Below, piece after piece: positions 34,838-43,118 of a DNA stretch of 64,000 bases (the first letter of the stretch is position 1; each line of letters opens with the position of its first letter). Under the pieces are notes generated by a model, which was given only the letters and a program-made list of their open reading frames with translations, was not told the DNA's origin and ran no database searches. Source of the DNA: Lysinibacillus sp. B2A1. GTDB taxonomy: Bacteria > Bacillota > Bacilli > Bacillales_A > Planococcaceae. The translations under genes were made by a program, and so were the position numbers. The DNA lies in assembly GCA_002973635.1 (NCBI GenBank), contig CP027224.1:4164501-4228500 (forward strand), read 5' to 3'.

Positions 34838-36409
34838 ATGAAAAATATTTCTTTACGACTCAAAATGTTTATTTTTTCGTTCATAATTGTTATTTTTTCG
34901 ATTGCCACAAGCGGAGCCATCATGATTCATAATCTTGGAGGTGCTTTTGAAAAAGAATTTGGGGCACGAGCTATCGCTATCGCAAGAACTGTGTCACAGC
35001 TTACAGATGTTCAAAATAATGTGGGCAAGCCTGCTGGTTTTGAAATTATTCAACCAATTGCAGAGCGTATTCGCTTAACAACGGATGTAGATTATATTGT
35101 GATTATTGATATGAATCGCATTCGTTACTCACACCCCTCTGAAAGTAAGCTAGGTACAGTCTTTGAGGGTGGAGACGAAATAGAGGCCTTTTCTCAGCAT
35201 GAGTATATATCGAAGGCACGAGGTGTTTTAGGATATTCCATAAGAGCATTTGTACCTATTATGAATGAAGAAGGTACAAAGCAAGTTGGTGTTATTACTG
35301 TCGGGTTACTTGCACCAAAATGGTATAACCTTGTAGATGAATATCAATTTGATATCCTTATGTCTCTTTTTTGGGGATTAATAATCGGCTTAGGCGGGTC
35401 CGTTTGGGTTGCCAATCATTTAAAACGACAAACCTTTAATTTGGAGCCATACGAAATAGCCCGTTTAGTAGAAGAACGCTCTGGTATTATCCAAGCGATG
35501 GACATCGGCATTTTAGCAACTGATGAAAGCGGTAATGTGACATTTATTAATCGTTTAGCAAGGCAATATACACATTTCTTCGGACAGAAAATTTCTAGAA
35601 AAGCTTTGTTTAAAGGCACCTGGCTCGCAGAGGATACGCTGCAACAGCATGAAGTATATAGACCTCTATTGATGTTTGAGCAAATGTACTTAGTACGCAC
35701 CTTTCCTATTCGTATCATGGAACAAAATGCTGGCTACCTCATTATGCTGACCGACCGAAAAGAAGCCAATATGTTAGCTGAAGAATTAACTGGCATAAAA
35801 ATACTCGTGGATTCATTACGTGCCCAGCAACACGAATATATGAATCGCTTACATAGTATTGCAGGATTAATACAATTGGAGCGAGATGACGATGCCTTAA
35901 GCTTGATTATTGATGAAATAACAGATGAGGAAGAAATAATCCAAAGCTTGCATGACAAAATTCATGATTATTCCATTCAAGGATTATTACTTGGTAAATA
36001 TTCACGTGCGAAAGAGCTTGGTGTGGAGCTGACAATTGATGAGGACTCAAAGCTCATTGATTTTATGAGTGGATTTTCCAGTGGAGACATGGTGACGATT
36101 ATAGGTAACCTATTGGACAATGCGATGGAGGCATGCTTTGAATGTGCTCATAAAGATGTTCATATTACATTGATTGGTCATAAACATCATTTATTCATTG
36201 AAGTACAGGATAGTGGTAAGGGGATTACTGGTCTGCCAAATCGTATTTTTGATTATGGCTTTAGTACAAAACAAAAGGATGGTCATGGTATTGGACTTGC
36301 CCTTGTGAAACAAATTGTGGAGTCAAACAATGGAATTATTCAAGTAGAATCAACCGTGAATGTTGGAACAATCATTACAATAGAAGTAGGGGTGACTGAA
36401 GAGCAATGA
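34838..36409 (+). CDS. dctS: Sensor histidine kinase, DcuS/CitA/DctS family
   Basis: About 523 residues from ATG 34838: helix 1 (residues 9-29), extracellular PASC/Cache sensor domain with VDYIVIIDMNRIRYSHPS, helix 2 (ILMSLFWGLIIGLGGSVWVA), a cytoplasmic PAS (MDIGILATDESGNVTFINRL), the phospho-histidine in AQQHEYMNRLHSIAGLIQLE and an ATPase domain (NLLDNAMEAC, DSGKGITG, YGFSTKQKDGHGIGLAL). This family senses C4-dicarboxylates or citrate. The frame is open back to a GTG at 34793, but that GTG lies in the Shine-Dalgarno-like sequence; the start is therefore uncertain. It overlaps dctR by four bases. Confidence 0.88.
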   Translation: MKNISLRLKMFIFSFIIVIFSIATSGAIMIHNLGGAFEKEFGARAIAIARTVSQLTDVQNNVGKPAGFEIIQPIAERIRLTTDVDYIVIIDMNRIRYSHPSESKLGTVFEGGDEIEAFSQHEYISKARGVLGYSIRAFVPIMNEEGTKQVGVITVGLLAPKWYNLVDEYQFDILMSLFWGLIIGLGGSVWVANHLKRQTFNLEPYEIARLVEERSGIIQAMDIGILATDESGNVTFINRLARQYTHFFGQKISRKALFKGTWLAEDTLQQHEVYRPLLMFEQMYLVRTFPIRIMEQNAGYLIMLTDRKEANMLAEELTGIKILVDSLRAQQHEYMNRLHSIAGLIQLERDDDALSLIIDEITDEEEIIQSLHDKIHDYSIQGLLLGKYSRAKELGVELTIDEDSKLIDFMSGFSSGDMVTIIGNLLDNAMEACFECAHKDVHITLIGHKHHLFIEVQDSGKGITGLPNRIFDYGFSTKQKDGHGIGLALVKQIVESNNGIIQVESTVNVGTIITIEVGVTEEQ

Positions 36410-37074
36410 GTAATCTTTCAGTGTTTATCGTAGAAGACGATCCAATGGTACTTGAAGTAAATAAAGGTTTTTTAAATAAATTGAATGGTTTTCAGCTCGT
36501 GGGTGAATCAGTCAATGGACGTGATGCCTATGACAAAATTATCAGAAAGAGACCTAATCTAATTTTACTAGATATGTTTTTACCAGATATGACAGGCATG
36601 GAATTATTCTTAAAGCTTCGTGCAGAACGTATCCCCTCGGATATTATTATGATTACTGCTGCAAGAGATGCACCTACAGTACAGGAGGCCCTTCGACTGG
36701 GAGCCATCGACTATCTTATTAAGCCATTTCGTTTTGAACGCTTTGAAAAAGCATTGCAGCAATATAAAAGCTCTACAAAAAAGTTACAAAGTTCACAGGC
36801 ATTTAATCAAGAGGACATCGACAAATGGCTTGGATTACAGCATGAAACAATGGAGCTTCCTAAGGGACTAAACACGATAACAATGCAACAGATTCTTGAT
36901 TATCTAACGACACACCGAGCAGCTATTACCTCAGAACAGCTAGCTCAAAATGTCGGAATGGCCAGAGTAACCGTCCGTAAATATTTGGATTTCTTAGCTA
37001 CGAAGGGAACTGTCTCGATTGAATTACAATATGGGACAGTTGGTCGTCCAACGAAATACTATTCCATTAAGTAG
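36406..37074 (+). CDS. dctR: Response regulator, CitB/DctR family
   Basis: 222 residues. Receiver domain: acidic pocket VEDDPM, phospho-acceptor aspartate in NLILLDMFLPDMTG, ITAARD and the lysine of YLIKPFRFERF. The C-terminal helix-turn-helix (SEQLAQNVGMARVTVRKYLD) and GTVGRPTKYYSIK are typical of DcuR/DctR/CitB. The partner kinase is the overlapping dctS. The likely target is the TRAP operon starting at 37578, by analogy with Bacillus DctSR, which controls a dicarboxylate carrier gene. A terminator follows. Confidence 0.9.
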   Translation: MSNLSVFIVEDDPMVLEVNKGFLNKLNGFQLVGESVNGRDAYDKIIRKRPNLILLDMFLPDMTGMELFLKLRAERIPSDIIMITAARDAPTVQEALRLGAIDYLIKPFRFERFEKALQQYKSSTKKLQSSQAFNQEDIDKWLGLQHETMELPKGLNTITMQQILDYLTTHRAAITSEQLAQNVGMARVTVRKYLDFLATKGTVSIELQYGTVGRPTKYYSIK

Positions 37075-37103
37075 AATAGGATTCAATTCATTAACTAAAT
37101 AAC

Positions 37104-37198
37104 AAGAATCTGCCCTTTCCTCGAGTATATTTCAGTCCCTGCTTAAGGTTGAAATATATTCTGTTCCCTTTTTCAAGGAATAAGGCAGATTCTTTTTC
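37104..37198 (+). terminator. Nested terminator of dctSR
   Basis: AAGAATCTGCC (37104-37114) pairs with GGCAGATTCTT (37184-37194) and runs into a T-run. The roughly 70-base interior contains a second hairpin TATATTTCA/TGAAATATA. An inner stem nested within a terminator is unusual and may be functional. Confidence 0.75.
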
Positions 37199-37257
37199 TA
37201 TTACAGATTTTTAATAAGCATTTACTTTTATCTATCGGGACATCTGTTTTGTAACAG

Positions 37258-37451
37258 TTTATCTTCATTCAGTAGAAGACTCCCACCTTTACAAGTGGTG
37301 AGATGAATACGATGTAGGTCCTTTTCAGTGGGTGTTCAAACACCTACTGAATGAAGATAAAGCCTCTGGCGGATGTCACAGATTTTCAAAGGAATGAATT
37401 GTGCCTTCACAATTCAAAATCCGGACGCAATTACGCCAAGGCGAAATTGAT
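37258..37451 (+). ncRNA. Structured dispersed element, copy B (HEARO / IscB omega-RNA-like), no ORF
   Basis: A perfect 18 bp outer stem, TTTATCTTCATTCAGTAG (37258-37275) with its complement at 37344-37361. Inside are a CCAC/GTGG hairpin, TGAGATGAAT (37299-37308) and TTCAGT-GGTGTT hairpin arms (37325-37352) that compete with the outer stem. Beyond it come AGATAAAGCCTCTGGC (37355-37370), GAATTGTG/CACAATTC (37396-37415), AAAATCCGGACG (37416-37427), CGCCAAGGC (37434-37442, pairing with 37362-37371) and GCGAAATTGAT. The same order and fold as at 3306-3515. No nuclease gene is linked. The family name is from remembered layout only. Confidence 0.55.
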
Positions 37452-37577
37452 TAAAATAATAAATTGTTATATACCATAAATACCAAAATGTCCATTAAAA
37501 CCATAATATTGAGTATTTATTGAAATGATTTACAATGAAAATCGTTCACATCTTATAGAGATTAGGGGTGAATTTGT

Positions 37578-38621
37578 ATGTGGAGTAATCGTTTTGCACG
37601 CAGTTTTGTTAGCGTTCTCATTTTCATAACAATTCTGTTAGTTTCATGTCAGGAAGACGTTTACCCTACCGACAATGAGCAGTTGAGTCATGAGGAACAA
37701 ATCGTTATTCGATTTTCACACGTAGTTGGTGAAAATACACCAAAAGGAATGGCAGCGGTAAAATTCGCAGAGCTAATCAAAGAACGTAGTAATGGTCACG
37801 TAGAAATTCAAGTGTTTCCAAATGGGGTTCTTTATAAAGATGGTGAAGAAATGAATGCCTTATTACGTGGCGATATTCAAATGATTGCACCTGCTATTTC
37901 CAAAATTACAACGCTTGTGCCAGAGTGGTCAGTTATGGATTTACCTTATGCATTTAAAAATGCAGATGAAGTGCATACATATGTCAACAGTGCTGTTGGT
38001 CAATCGTTAATGACAAAATTAAATGCCCATAATCTATTTTCCATGGGTGTTTGGGATAGTGGATTTAAGCAGCTTAGCAATAGTATTCGACCTATAGAAG
38101 CTGTTCAGGATTTGAATGGCTTGCGTATGAGGATTATGCCAAGTGATATATTAGCTGAACAATTTTCCATTGTTGGAGCCTATCCAAAACGCATTGACTT
38201 CAATACTGTTTTTCATCAACTGCAAAGAGGCAATGTCGATGGTCAGGAAAATACACTGACAAACATTACAAGCAAAAATCTACATTCACTACAAGACTAC
38301 TTAACGATTAGTAACCATGGCTATCTTGGTTATTTACTGCTGATGAATCATGAATTTTGGAATTCCCTGCCTGAAGATGTGCAAACTCTGCTCATAGAAA
38401 CACTAGAGGAAGTACAAGAATGGGAATGGCAGCTTGCAGAAAAATTAACAGCAGAGAGACTTGAAGAAATGAAAGCATGTGATTGCATCAAAATTTACAA
38501 TTTATCGGATGAAGAGAAGGAAGAATGGGAATCTGCATTTGAGCCTGTTTATCGCTATTATGCAGAAAACTATGGGAAAAGATATATCCAAGCACTTCCT
38601 AAAAATCAATCACATCACTAG
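37578..38621 (+). CDS. DctP-family solute-binding lipoprotein, first of two (possible DctB-like co-sensor)
   Basis: 347 residues. Signal peptide with lipobox LVSC (cysteine at about residue 24), so anchored outside the membrane. The mature part is a TRAP-type binding protein: IRFSHVVGENTPKGMAAVKF, GLRMRIMPSDILAEQF and the GNVDGQENTLTNI motif; the key arginine of the carboxylate site is probably in LRMRIM. It lies right after dctSR and before a second such gene. In B. subtilis the dedicated binding protein DctB works with the DctS kinase, so this one may be a sensor partner rather than the transport subunit. Good ribosome binding site (AGGGGTG). Confidence 0.85.
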   Translation: MWSNRFARSFVSVLIFITILLVSCQEDVYPTDNEQLSHEEQIVIRFSHVVGENTPKGMAAVKFAELIKERSNGHVEIQVFPNGVLYKDGEEMNALLRGDIQMIAPAISKITTLVPEWSVMDLPYAFKNADEVHTYVNSAVGQSLMTKLNAHNLFSMGVWDSGFKQLSNSIRPIEAVQDLNGLRMRIMPSDILAEQFSIVGAYPKRIDFNTVFHQLQRGNVDGQENTLTNITSKNLHSLQDYLTISNHGYLGYLLLMNHEFWNSLPEDVQTLLIETLEEVQEWEWQLAEKLTAERLEEMKACDCIKIYNLSDEEKEEWESAFEPVYRYYAENYGKRYIQALPKNQSHH

Positions 38622-38626
38622 CATGG

Positions 38627-38650
38627 GTTAAAAAGGTTAACCTTTTAACT
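38627..38650 (+). promoter_or_regulatory. Inverted repeat between the two binding-protein genes
   Basis: GTTAAAAAGG and CCTTTTAAC flank TTAA, giving a near-perfect palindrome six bases after the stop. It could be an operator, an mRNA-stabilising hairpin or a weak terminator; there is no T-run beyond the stem. Confidence 0.4.
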
Positions 38651-38678
38651 ATAATCATAACATTTAGGGGGATATGTA

Positions 38679-39722
38679 ATGAAAAAATGGCTTTTCATGT
38701 CACTTATGGCTGTGTTAGTTCTAGCACTTGCAGCTTGTGGTGGCGACAAAAAAGAAACATCTGCGCCAGCAGCTGAGGGTGATGGCGGATATACAAAAGA
38801 CAAACCGCTTATTATTAAATTCTCACATGTTACATCAATCGATAGTGTAAAAGGAAAAGCTGCTGATGCTTTTGCAAAATTAGTAGACGAAAAAACTGAA
38901 GGTAAAGTAAAAGTTGAAGTTTACCCTTCTTCTCAATTATACGGGGATAATGATGAATTAGATGCCCTAGTATCTGGAAATGTTCATATGATTGCTCCAT
39001 CTGTTACAAAAATGGTTAAAATCGACCCACGTTGGCAATATGTTGATATGCCATATCTATTTGAGAATGAAGAGCACGTACGTAAATTCTTTACTTCTGA
39101 CGTAGCTAAAACAATTCTTGAATCGAATCAATTAGCAGCAAATGATATTAAAGGTTTAGTATTCTGGGAAAATGGCTTTAAACATTTCTCAAATAACAAG
39201 CATCCACTTGAAAAAGTAGAAGATTTTAAAGGCTTAAAGTTCCGTGCACAAGCAGGAAAAGTATTAGAAGCACAATTTAAAGCGTTAAATGCTGGCTCTG
39301 CAACAATTGCATTTGGTGAAACATACGCTGCCCTACAACAAGGAACAGTTGATGGACAAGAAAATACTTTCAACAACTTTGATACACAAAAATATCAAGA
39401 AGTACAAAAATATTTCTCAGTATCTGAACATGGACGTCTTGACTATGCAATCTTTGTCAATAAGTCATTCTGGGATAAAATCCCTGCCGATTTATTAACA
39501 GCAGTGGAAGCATCTTTAGATGAAGCAACGAAGCTAGCTTGGGATTTAGCTGCTGATGAAAACGCAAAATCATTTGAGAATATCAAAAACTCTGGTATTG
39601 AAGTACTTGAGTTAACGGCTGAGCAAAAAGAAGCTATTAAAGCAAAACTTGAACCAGTATATGAAGAGTTTGGTGAAGTTATCACAGAAGAATTAATTAA
39701 TGGTATTCGTGATCTAAAATAA
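38679..39722 (+). CDS. dctP: TRAP transporter solute-binding lipoprotein DctP
   Basis: 347 residues. Signal peptide with lipobox LAAC (MKKWLFMSLMAVLVLALAAC), then a DctP fold: IIKFSHVTSIDSVKGKAADA, GLKFRAQAGKVLEAQFKALN and TVDGQENTFNNFDTQKYQEV. The arginine of KFRAQ is the expected carboxylate-binding residue. It captures a C4-dicarboxylate or similar organic acid outside the cell for DctQM. Strong GGGGGGA ribosome binding site. It differs clearly from the first binding protein (perhaps 35-40% identity by eye). A structured 288-base gap separates it from dctQ. Confidence 0.9.
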   Translation: MKKWLFMSLMAVLVLALAACGGDKKETSAPAAEGDGGYTKDKPLIIKFSHVTSIDSVKGKAADAFAKLVDEKTEGKVKVEVYPSSQLYGDNDELDALVSGNVHMIAPSVTKMVKIDPRWQYVDMPYLFENEEHVRKFFTSDVAKTILESNQLAANDIKGLVFWENGFKHFSNNKHPLEKVEDFKGLKFRAQAGKVLEAQFKALNAGSATIAFGETYAALQQGTVDGQENTFNNFDTQKYQEVQKYFSVSEHGRLDYAIFVNKSFWDKIPADLLTAVEASLDEATKLAWDLAADENAKSFENIKNSGIEVLELTAEQKEAIKAKLEPVYEEFGEVITEELINGIRDLK

Positions 39723-39805
39723 CATAACTTTGGGTTAATAAAAAACCTTTCTATTCGGGGAATTAAATAGTTTAACGTAAGAATTTGCTCATTTCCATGG
39801 ATAAG

Positions 39806-39951
39806 CTACAAGGTTCATAGGATAGATGAGCCTTGTAGGTAAACTGAATCAAATTTTAGTAAATCACTTACATGAAATCTGGACGAACGGGTGCTAAGAC
39901 GCTCACTACAAGCAGCAACATTACTATAGTGAGAGAGTAAGCACCCGTTTG
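39806..39951 (+). other. Multi-hairpin segment between dctP and dctQ
   Basis: First hairpin: CTACAAGGTTCAT (39806-39818) with ATGAGCCTTGTAG (39826-39838), 13 pairs with one G-U. Second: CGAACGGGTGCT (39884-39895) with AGCACCCGTTTG (39940-39951), 12 pairs with one G-U, enclosing CTCACTA/TAGTGAG (39902-39933). Neither is followed by a clear terminator T-run. Likely an mRNA-processing or stabilising structure, or a partial terminator that keeps the binding protein in excess of the membrane subunits. AAATCTGGACG at 39876-39886 also occurs in the dispersed elements. Confidence 0.6.
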
Positions 39952-40010
39952 TACTTAAATGATGAAAGATTATCATTCCCTTTTCAAATTCACATGAAGG
40001 AGGCAATTGA

Positions 40011-40508
40011 ATGAAAGCCTTACATAAAGTCTGGGGCTACTTAGAAGAAATCCTAGCTGGAATCTTTTTCGTAGCAGGTGTAGTTCTTATTTTTTATGGC
40101 GTAATTATGCGCTACATATTCAATGAACCGCAAGCATGGGTAGAGGAATTAGCACGTTATTCAATTATCTGGGGTACATTTTTAGGATTTGGCTTAGCCC
40201 TGCGCCATAATCAACATATTCAAGTAGATATTTTATATGATAAATTAAAGCCTTCTATGAAACGTGTACTGGATATAGTGGCAACTGGATTAAGTATTGC
40301 TTTTTGTTTGATTTATACGTATTACGGCTTTGTTTTAGTAGAAAATCGTTATACATCAGGCATGGTATCACTTGATATTGGGATACCAATGTGGGTTGTA
40401 TACTTAGTATTACCGATTTCAGGTGTTTTATTTTTACTAAGATTCGTAGAAAGATTAATCAATATTCTACGAGGAAAGGACGAAGAATATGCTAATCCTC
40501 TTACTTAG
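40011..40508 (+). CDS. dctQ: TRAP transporter small permease DctQ
   Basis: 165 residues, four membrane helices. The family pattern is visible: FYGVIMRYIFNEPQAWVEEL, ARYSIIWGTFLGFGLALRHN and the final helices GIPMWVVYLVLPISGVLFLL. It pairs with DctM in the membrane; together they use a Na+ gradient to import the acid delivered by DctP. AAGGAGG precedes ATG. Its 3' end overlaps dctM by 20 bases, indicating translational coupling. Confidence 0.93.
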   Translation: MKALHKVWGYLEEILAGIFFVAGVVLIFYGVIMRYIFNEPQAWVEELARYSIIWGTFLGFGLALRHNQHIQVDILYDKLKPSMKRVLDIVATGLSIAFCLIYTYYGFVLVENRYTSGMVSLDIGIPMWVVYLVLPISGVLFLLRFVERLINILRGKDEEYANPLT

Positions 40509-41757
40509 TTTCTTTTTATTACTATTCCTACGAGTACCGGTCGCGATTAGTTTAGCACTATCGACAATTCTTGTGTTCTTCCAAATTGATTTTAATATGA
40601 ATATGATTCCTCAGCGTATATTTACTGCACTGGACTCTTTCCCGATGATGGCAATTCCAGGCTTCGTCCTTGCAGGGGTACTTATGGCACGAGGTGGGAT
40701 TTCAAAATATCTTATTGAAGCTTTACGTGCATGGATTGGTCATCTTCCAGGTGGTCTTGCTGTTGTAACAATCATCGCCTGTGCTATTTTCGCAGCGATT
40801 TCAGGCTCTTCACCTGCAACGGCTGCTGCAATCGGTTCTATTATGATTCCTGCGATGATTTCTGCAGGCTATAAAAAGCGCTATTCTATGGGTCTTGTTG
40901 CCGCTGGTGGTACATTAGGTATTTTAATTCCACCAAGTGTACCGCTAATCATTTATGGTATTACCTCAGAGCAATCTATTGGTGAATTATTTATGGCTGG
41001 TGTTATTCCAGGTCTAGCATTATCAGGAATATTAATTGTGGCAGCCATCGTTTATGCAAAACGCAATGGTTTTAAAGGAGATGCACCTGCTTCTTGGAAT
41101 GAGCGTGGTCGTAAATCTTTAAAAGCAATTTGGGGTGCATTTTTACCATTCTTAATTTTAGGAACAATCTATTCAGGGGTTGTAACTCCAACTGAATCAG
41201 CTGTTATTGCCGTTTTCTATGGTCTTATCGTATCCCTGTTCATCTACCGTGAAATGAAGCTAAAGGATTTCCGTGAGGTATTAGTAGAATCCGTTAATAT
41301 TACAGCCATGATTTTCTTAATTATCGGTGCCGCTTCATTATTTGGATTATATTTAACAAATGCACAAGTACCACAGCAGGTTGGTGCATGGATTGCCGAA
41401 AGTGATATGAACAAATGGATATTCATGATAATTGTTAATATTCTATTCTTTGTTATGGGAATGTTCTTAGAGGCTGTGTCCATTATTCTAATTACTTTAC
41501 CAATTCTATTACCGATTCTAGCACATTTCGATATTAACCTGATTCACTTTGCCATTATTATGACGATTAACATGGAGCTTGGTATGATTACACCGCCAGT
41601 GGGACTTAATCTCTTTGTCGTAAGTGGAATTGCTAAAGAAAAGCTTGGAGAAGTTGTCAAAGGGGTCATTCCTTTTATCGTTTTAATGATTATTTTCTTA
41701 GGATTAGTGGTTTTACTGCCACAATTATCACTTTGGTTACCAGAGCAAATGAAATAA
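40489..41757 (+). CDS. dctM: TRAP transporter large permease DctM
   Basis: 422 residues, about twelve membrane helices. RVPVAISLALSTILVFFQID, SGSSPATAAAIGSIMIPAMI, GGTLGILIPPSVPLIIYGI and MELGMITPPVGLNLFVVSGI are the conserved DctM blocks, including the GxxTPPxG substrate/Na+ region. It forms the transport channel. It overlaps dctQ at its 5' end and is followed after ten bases by an MFS gene. The likely substrate class is C4-dicarboxylates, by the DctSR association. Confidence 0.95.
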   Translation: MLILLLSFFLLLFLRVPVAISLALSTILVFFQIDFNMNMIPQRIFTALDSFPMMAIPGFVLAGVLMARGGISKYLIEALRAWIGHLPGGLAVVTIIACAIFAAISGSSPATAAAIGSIMIPAMISAGYKKRYSMGLVAAGGTLGILIPPSVPLIIYGITSEQSIGELFMAGVIPGLALSGILIVAAIVYAKRNGFKGDAPASWNERGRKSLKAIWGAFLPFLILGTIYSGVVTPTESAVIAVFYGLIVSLFIYREMKLKDFREVLVESVNITAMIFLIIGAASLFGLYLTNAQVPQQVGAWIAESDMNKWIFMIIVNILFFVMGMFLEAVSIILITLPILLPILAHFDINLIHFAIIMTINMELGMITPPVGLNLFVVSGIAKEKLGEVVKGVIPFIVLMIIFLGLVVLLPQLSLWLPEQMK

Positions 41758-41767
41758 GGGCATCTCT

Positions 41768-42967
41768 ATGGAAGCATGTACAAAGAGATATTCGATTAAG
41801 GACCGCCAATTTTGGACAATCGTGATTAGCTTGGGAGGAGCTTCGGTGTTTGTATTCGCAGCAATGTATTCGGTACAACCCCTGCTCCCCTTCTTTACAG
41901 AGCAATTTCAAATTTCTGTTTCCACTGCAAGTCTGACCATGTCTGTAACCACTCTATCCGTGATTATCGGGTTAATCGTTTTAGGATTTTTGTCTGATCG
42001 CTATGGGCGAGTACCATTTATCCGATTTTCCATCATTCTAACGATTGTCCCTTTTCTCTTAATGCCTTTAACGGATTCTTTTTCTATGATTATTCTTTTA
42101 CGTTTTATCCAAGGCTTTGCGATTGCTGGTGTGCCTGCAGCTGCACTTGCCTATATAAGTGAAGAAATTAATCAGCAATCAATGGGTTTTGCGACAGCAC
42201 TATATATATCATGTAATGCCCTAGGTGGGACGATTGGACGACTAATGATGGGTTATCTGACAGAATATAAATCTTGGGAGATCGCATTTTTTTCTTTAGC
42301 ACTTTTGGGTGGCGTTATTTTTATTCTAGTGTGGCTTACCCTTCCAAAATCAAGAAATTTTTCAGTCCATCAACGTACTATTCAAAAGGATTTACATGGT
42401 TTTTGGCTCCATTTAAAAAATCCAAATTTACTTATTCTTTTTGGACTTGGGATCATTCTGCAGCTATCTTTTACAGGGATGTGGTCTTTTATCCCATACT
42501 ATTTAGCTGAATCGCCATTCTTATTATCGTTAAAAACGATTTCCTTTATTTTTTTAGCATACGGCTTAGGAATCGTTGGTTCTCCAATTGCTAATTCCCT
42601 TGCAGGTAGAGTCGGGATCAATACGATTCGAACATTTGGGGTACTTTTATTAGTATGTGGGATTTTATTAACGCTCAGTTCCTCCCTTAGTATGATTGTT
42701 GTTGGGCTCTGTATTGCATGCTTAGGCTTTTTTACCGCTCATGCCTTAACCTCTGCAACAGTTAGCAGGACAGCTATCCATCAAAAGGGGATTGCCTCAA
42801 GCTTATATCTCGTATCTTATTATATTGGCGTTGCCTCAGGAAGTACTTTGCTCAGTCCAATCTGGCTGCATTTTAAATGGCAGGGGATTGTTATGATTAC
42901 AGTACTTCTTCCTATACTATATGTCGCCTTTTTAAATTACACATTACACAAAAAAATTCAAAGCTAA
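41768..42967 (+). CDS. MFS transporter (YnfM/arabinose-efflux-like)
   Basis: 399 residues, about twelve helices; YSVQPLLPFFTEQFQISVST followed by GFLSDRYGRVPFIRFSII is typical of the YgaY/YnfM group. It starts ten bases after dctM and ends at a strong terminator, so it belongs to the TRAP operon. Its ribosome binding site (AAGGGC) is weak, so output may depend on coupling. An MFS exporter in a TRAP import operon is unusual; it may remove a metabolic product or act as an overflow valve. Substrate unknown. Confidence 0.85.
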   Translation: MEACTKRYSIKDRQFWTIVISLGGASVFVFAAMYSVQPLLPFFTEQFQISVSTASLTMSVTTLSVIIGLIVLGFLSDRYGRVPFIRFSIILTIVPFLLMPLTDSFSMIILLRFIQGFAIAGVPAAALAYISEEINQQSMGFATALYISCNALGGTIGRLMMGYLTEYKSWEIAFFSLALLGGVIFILVWLTLPKSRNFSVHQRTIQKDLHGFWLHLKNPNLLILFGLGIILQLSFTGMWSFIPYYLAESPFLLSLKTISFIFLAYGLGIVGSPIANSLAGRVGINTIRTFGVLLLVCGILLTLSSSLSMIVVGLCIACLGFFTAHALTSATVSRTAIHQKGIASSLYLVSYYIGVASGSTLLSPIWLHFKWQGIVMITVLLPILYVAFLNYTLHKKIQS

Positions 42968-43022
42968 GCGAGCTAAAAAAGATGCTCTGAAACGATTCAA
43001 GCATCTTTTTAGCCCGCTTTTT
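42968..43022 (+). terminator. Terminator of the TRAP operon
   Basis: GCGAGCTAAAAAAGATGC pairs with GCATCTTTTTAGCCCGC (one bulge/mismatch), then T5. Confidence 0.9.
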
Positions 43023-43118
43023 CTCATGTGTTGCTAATACTTGCTTCAGCCTGAAAATATAGATTGTAGTTTCTCAAATCAAGTTCAATGCTTCTTTCAT
43101 TTTGCTAACCGAATATTG

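Noticed and set aside
37530..37550. CcpA (cre) site before the TRAP operon
   Set aside because: TGAAAATCGTTCACA has the wrong spacing between the AA and CG for the cre consensus.
39876..39951. A further copy of the dispersed structured element
   Set aside because: Only the 11-base AAATCTGGACG block is shared; the rest does not align.
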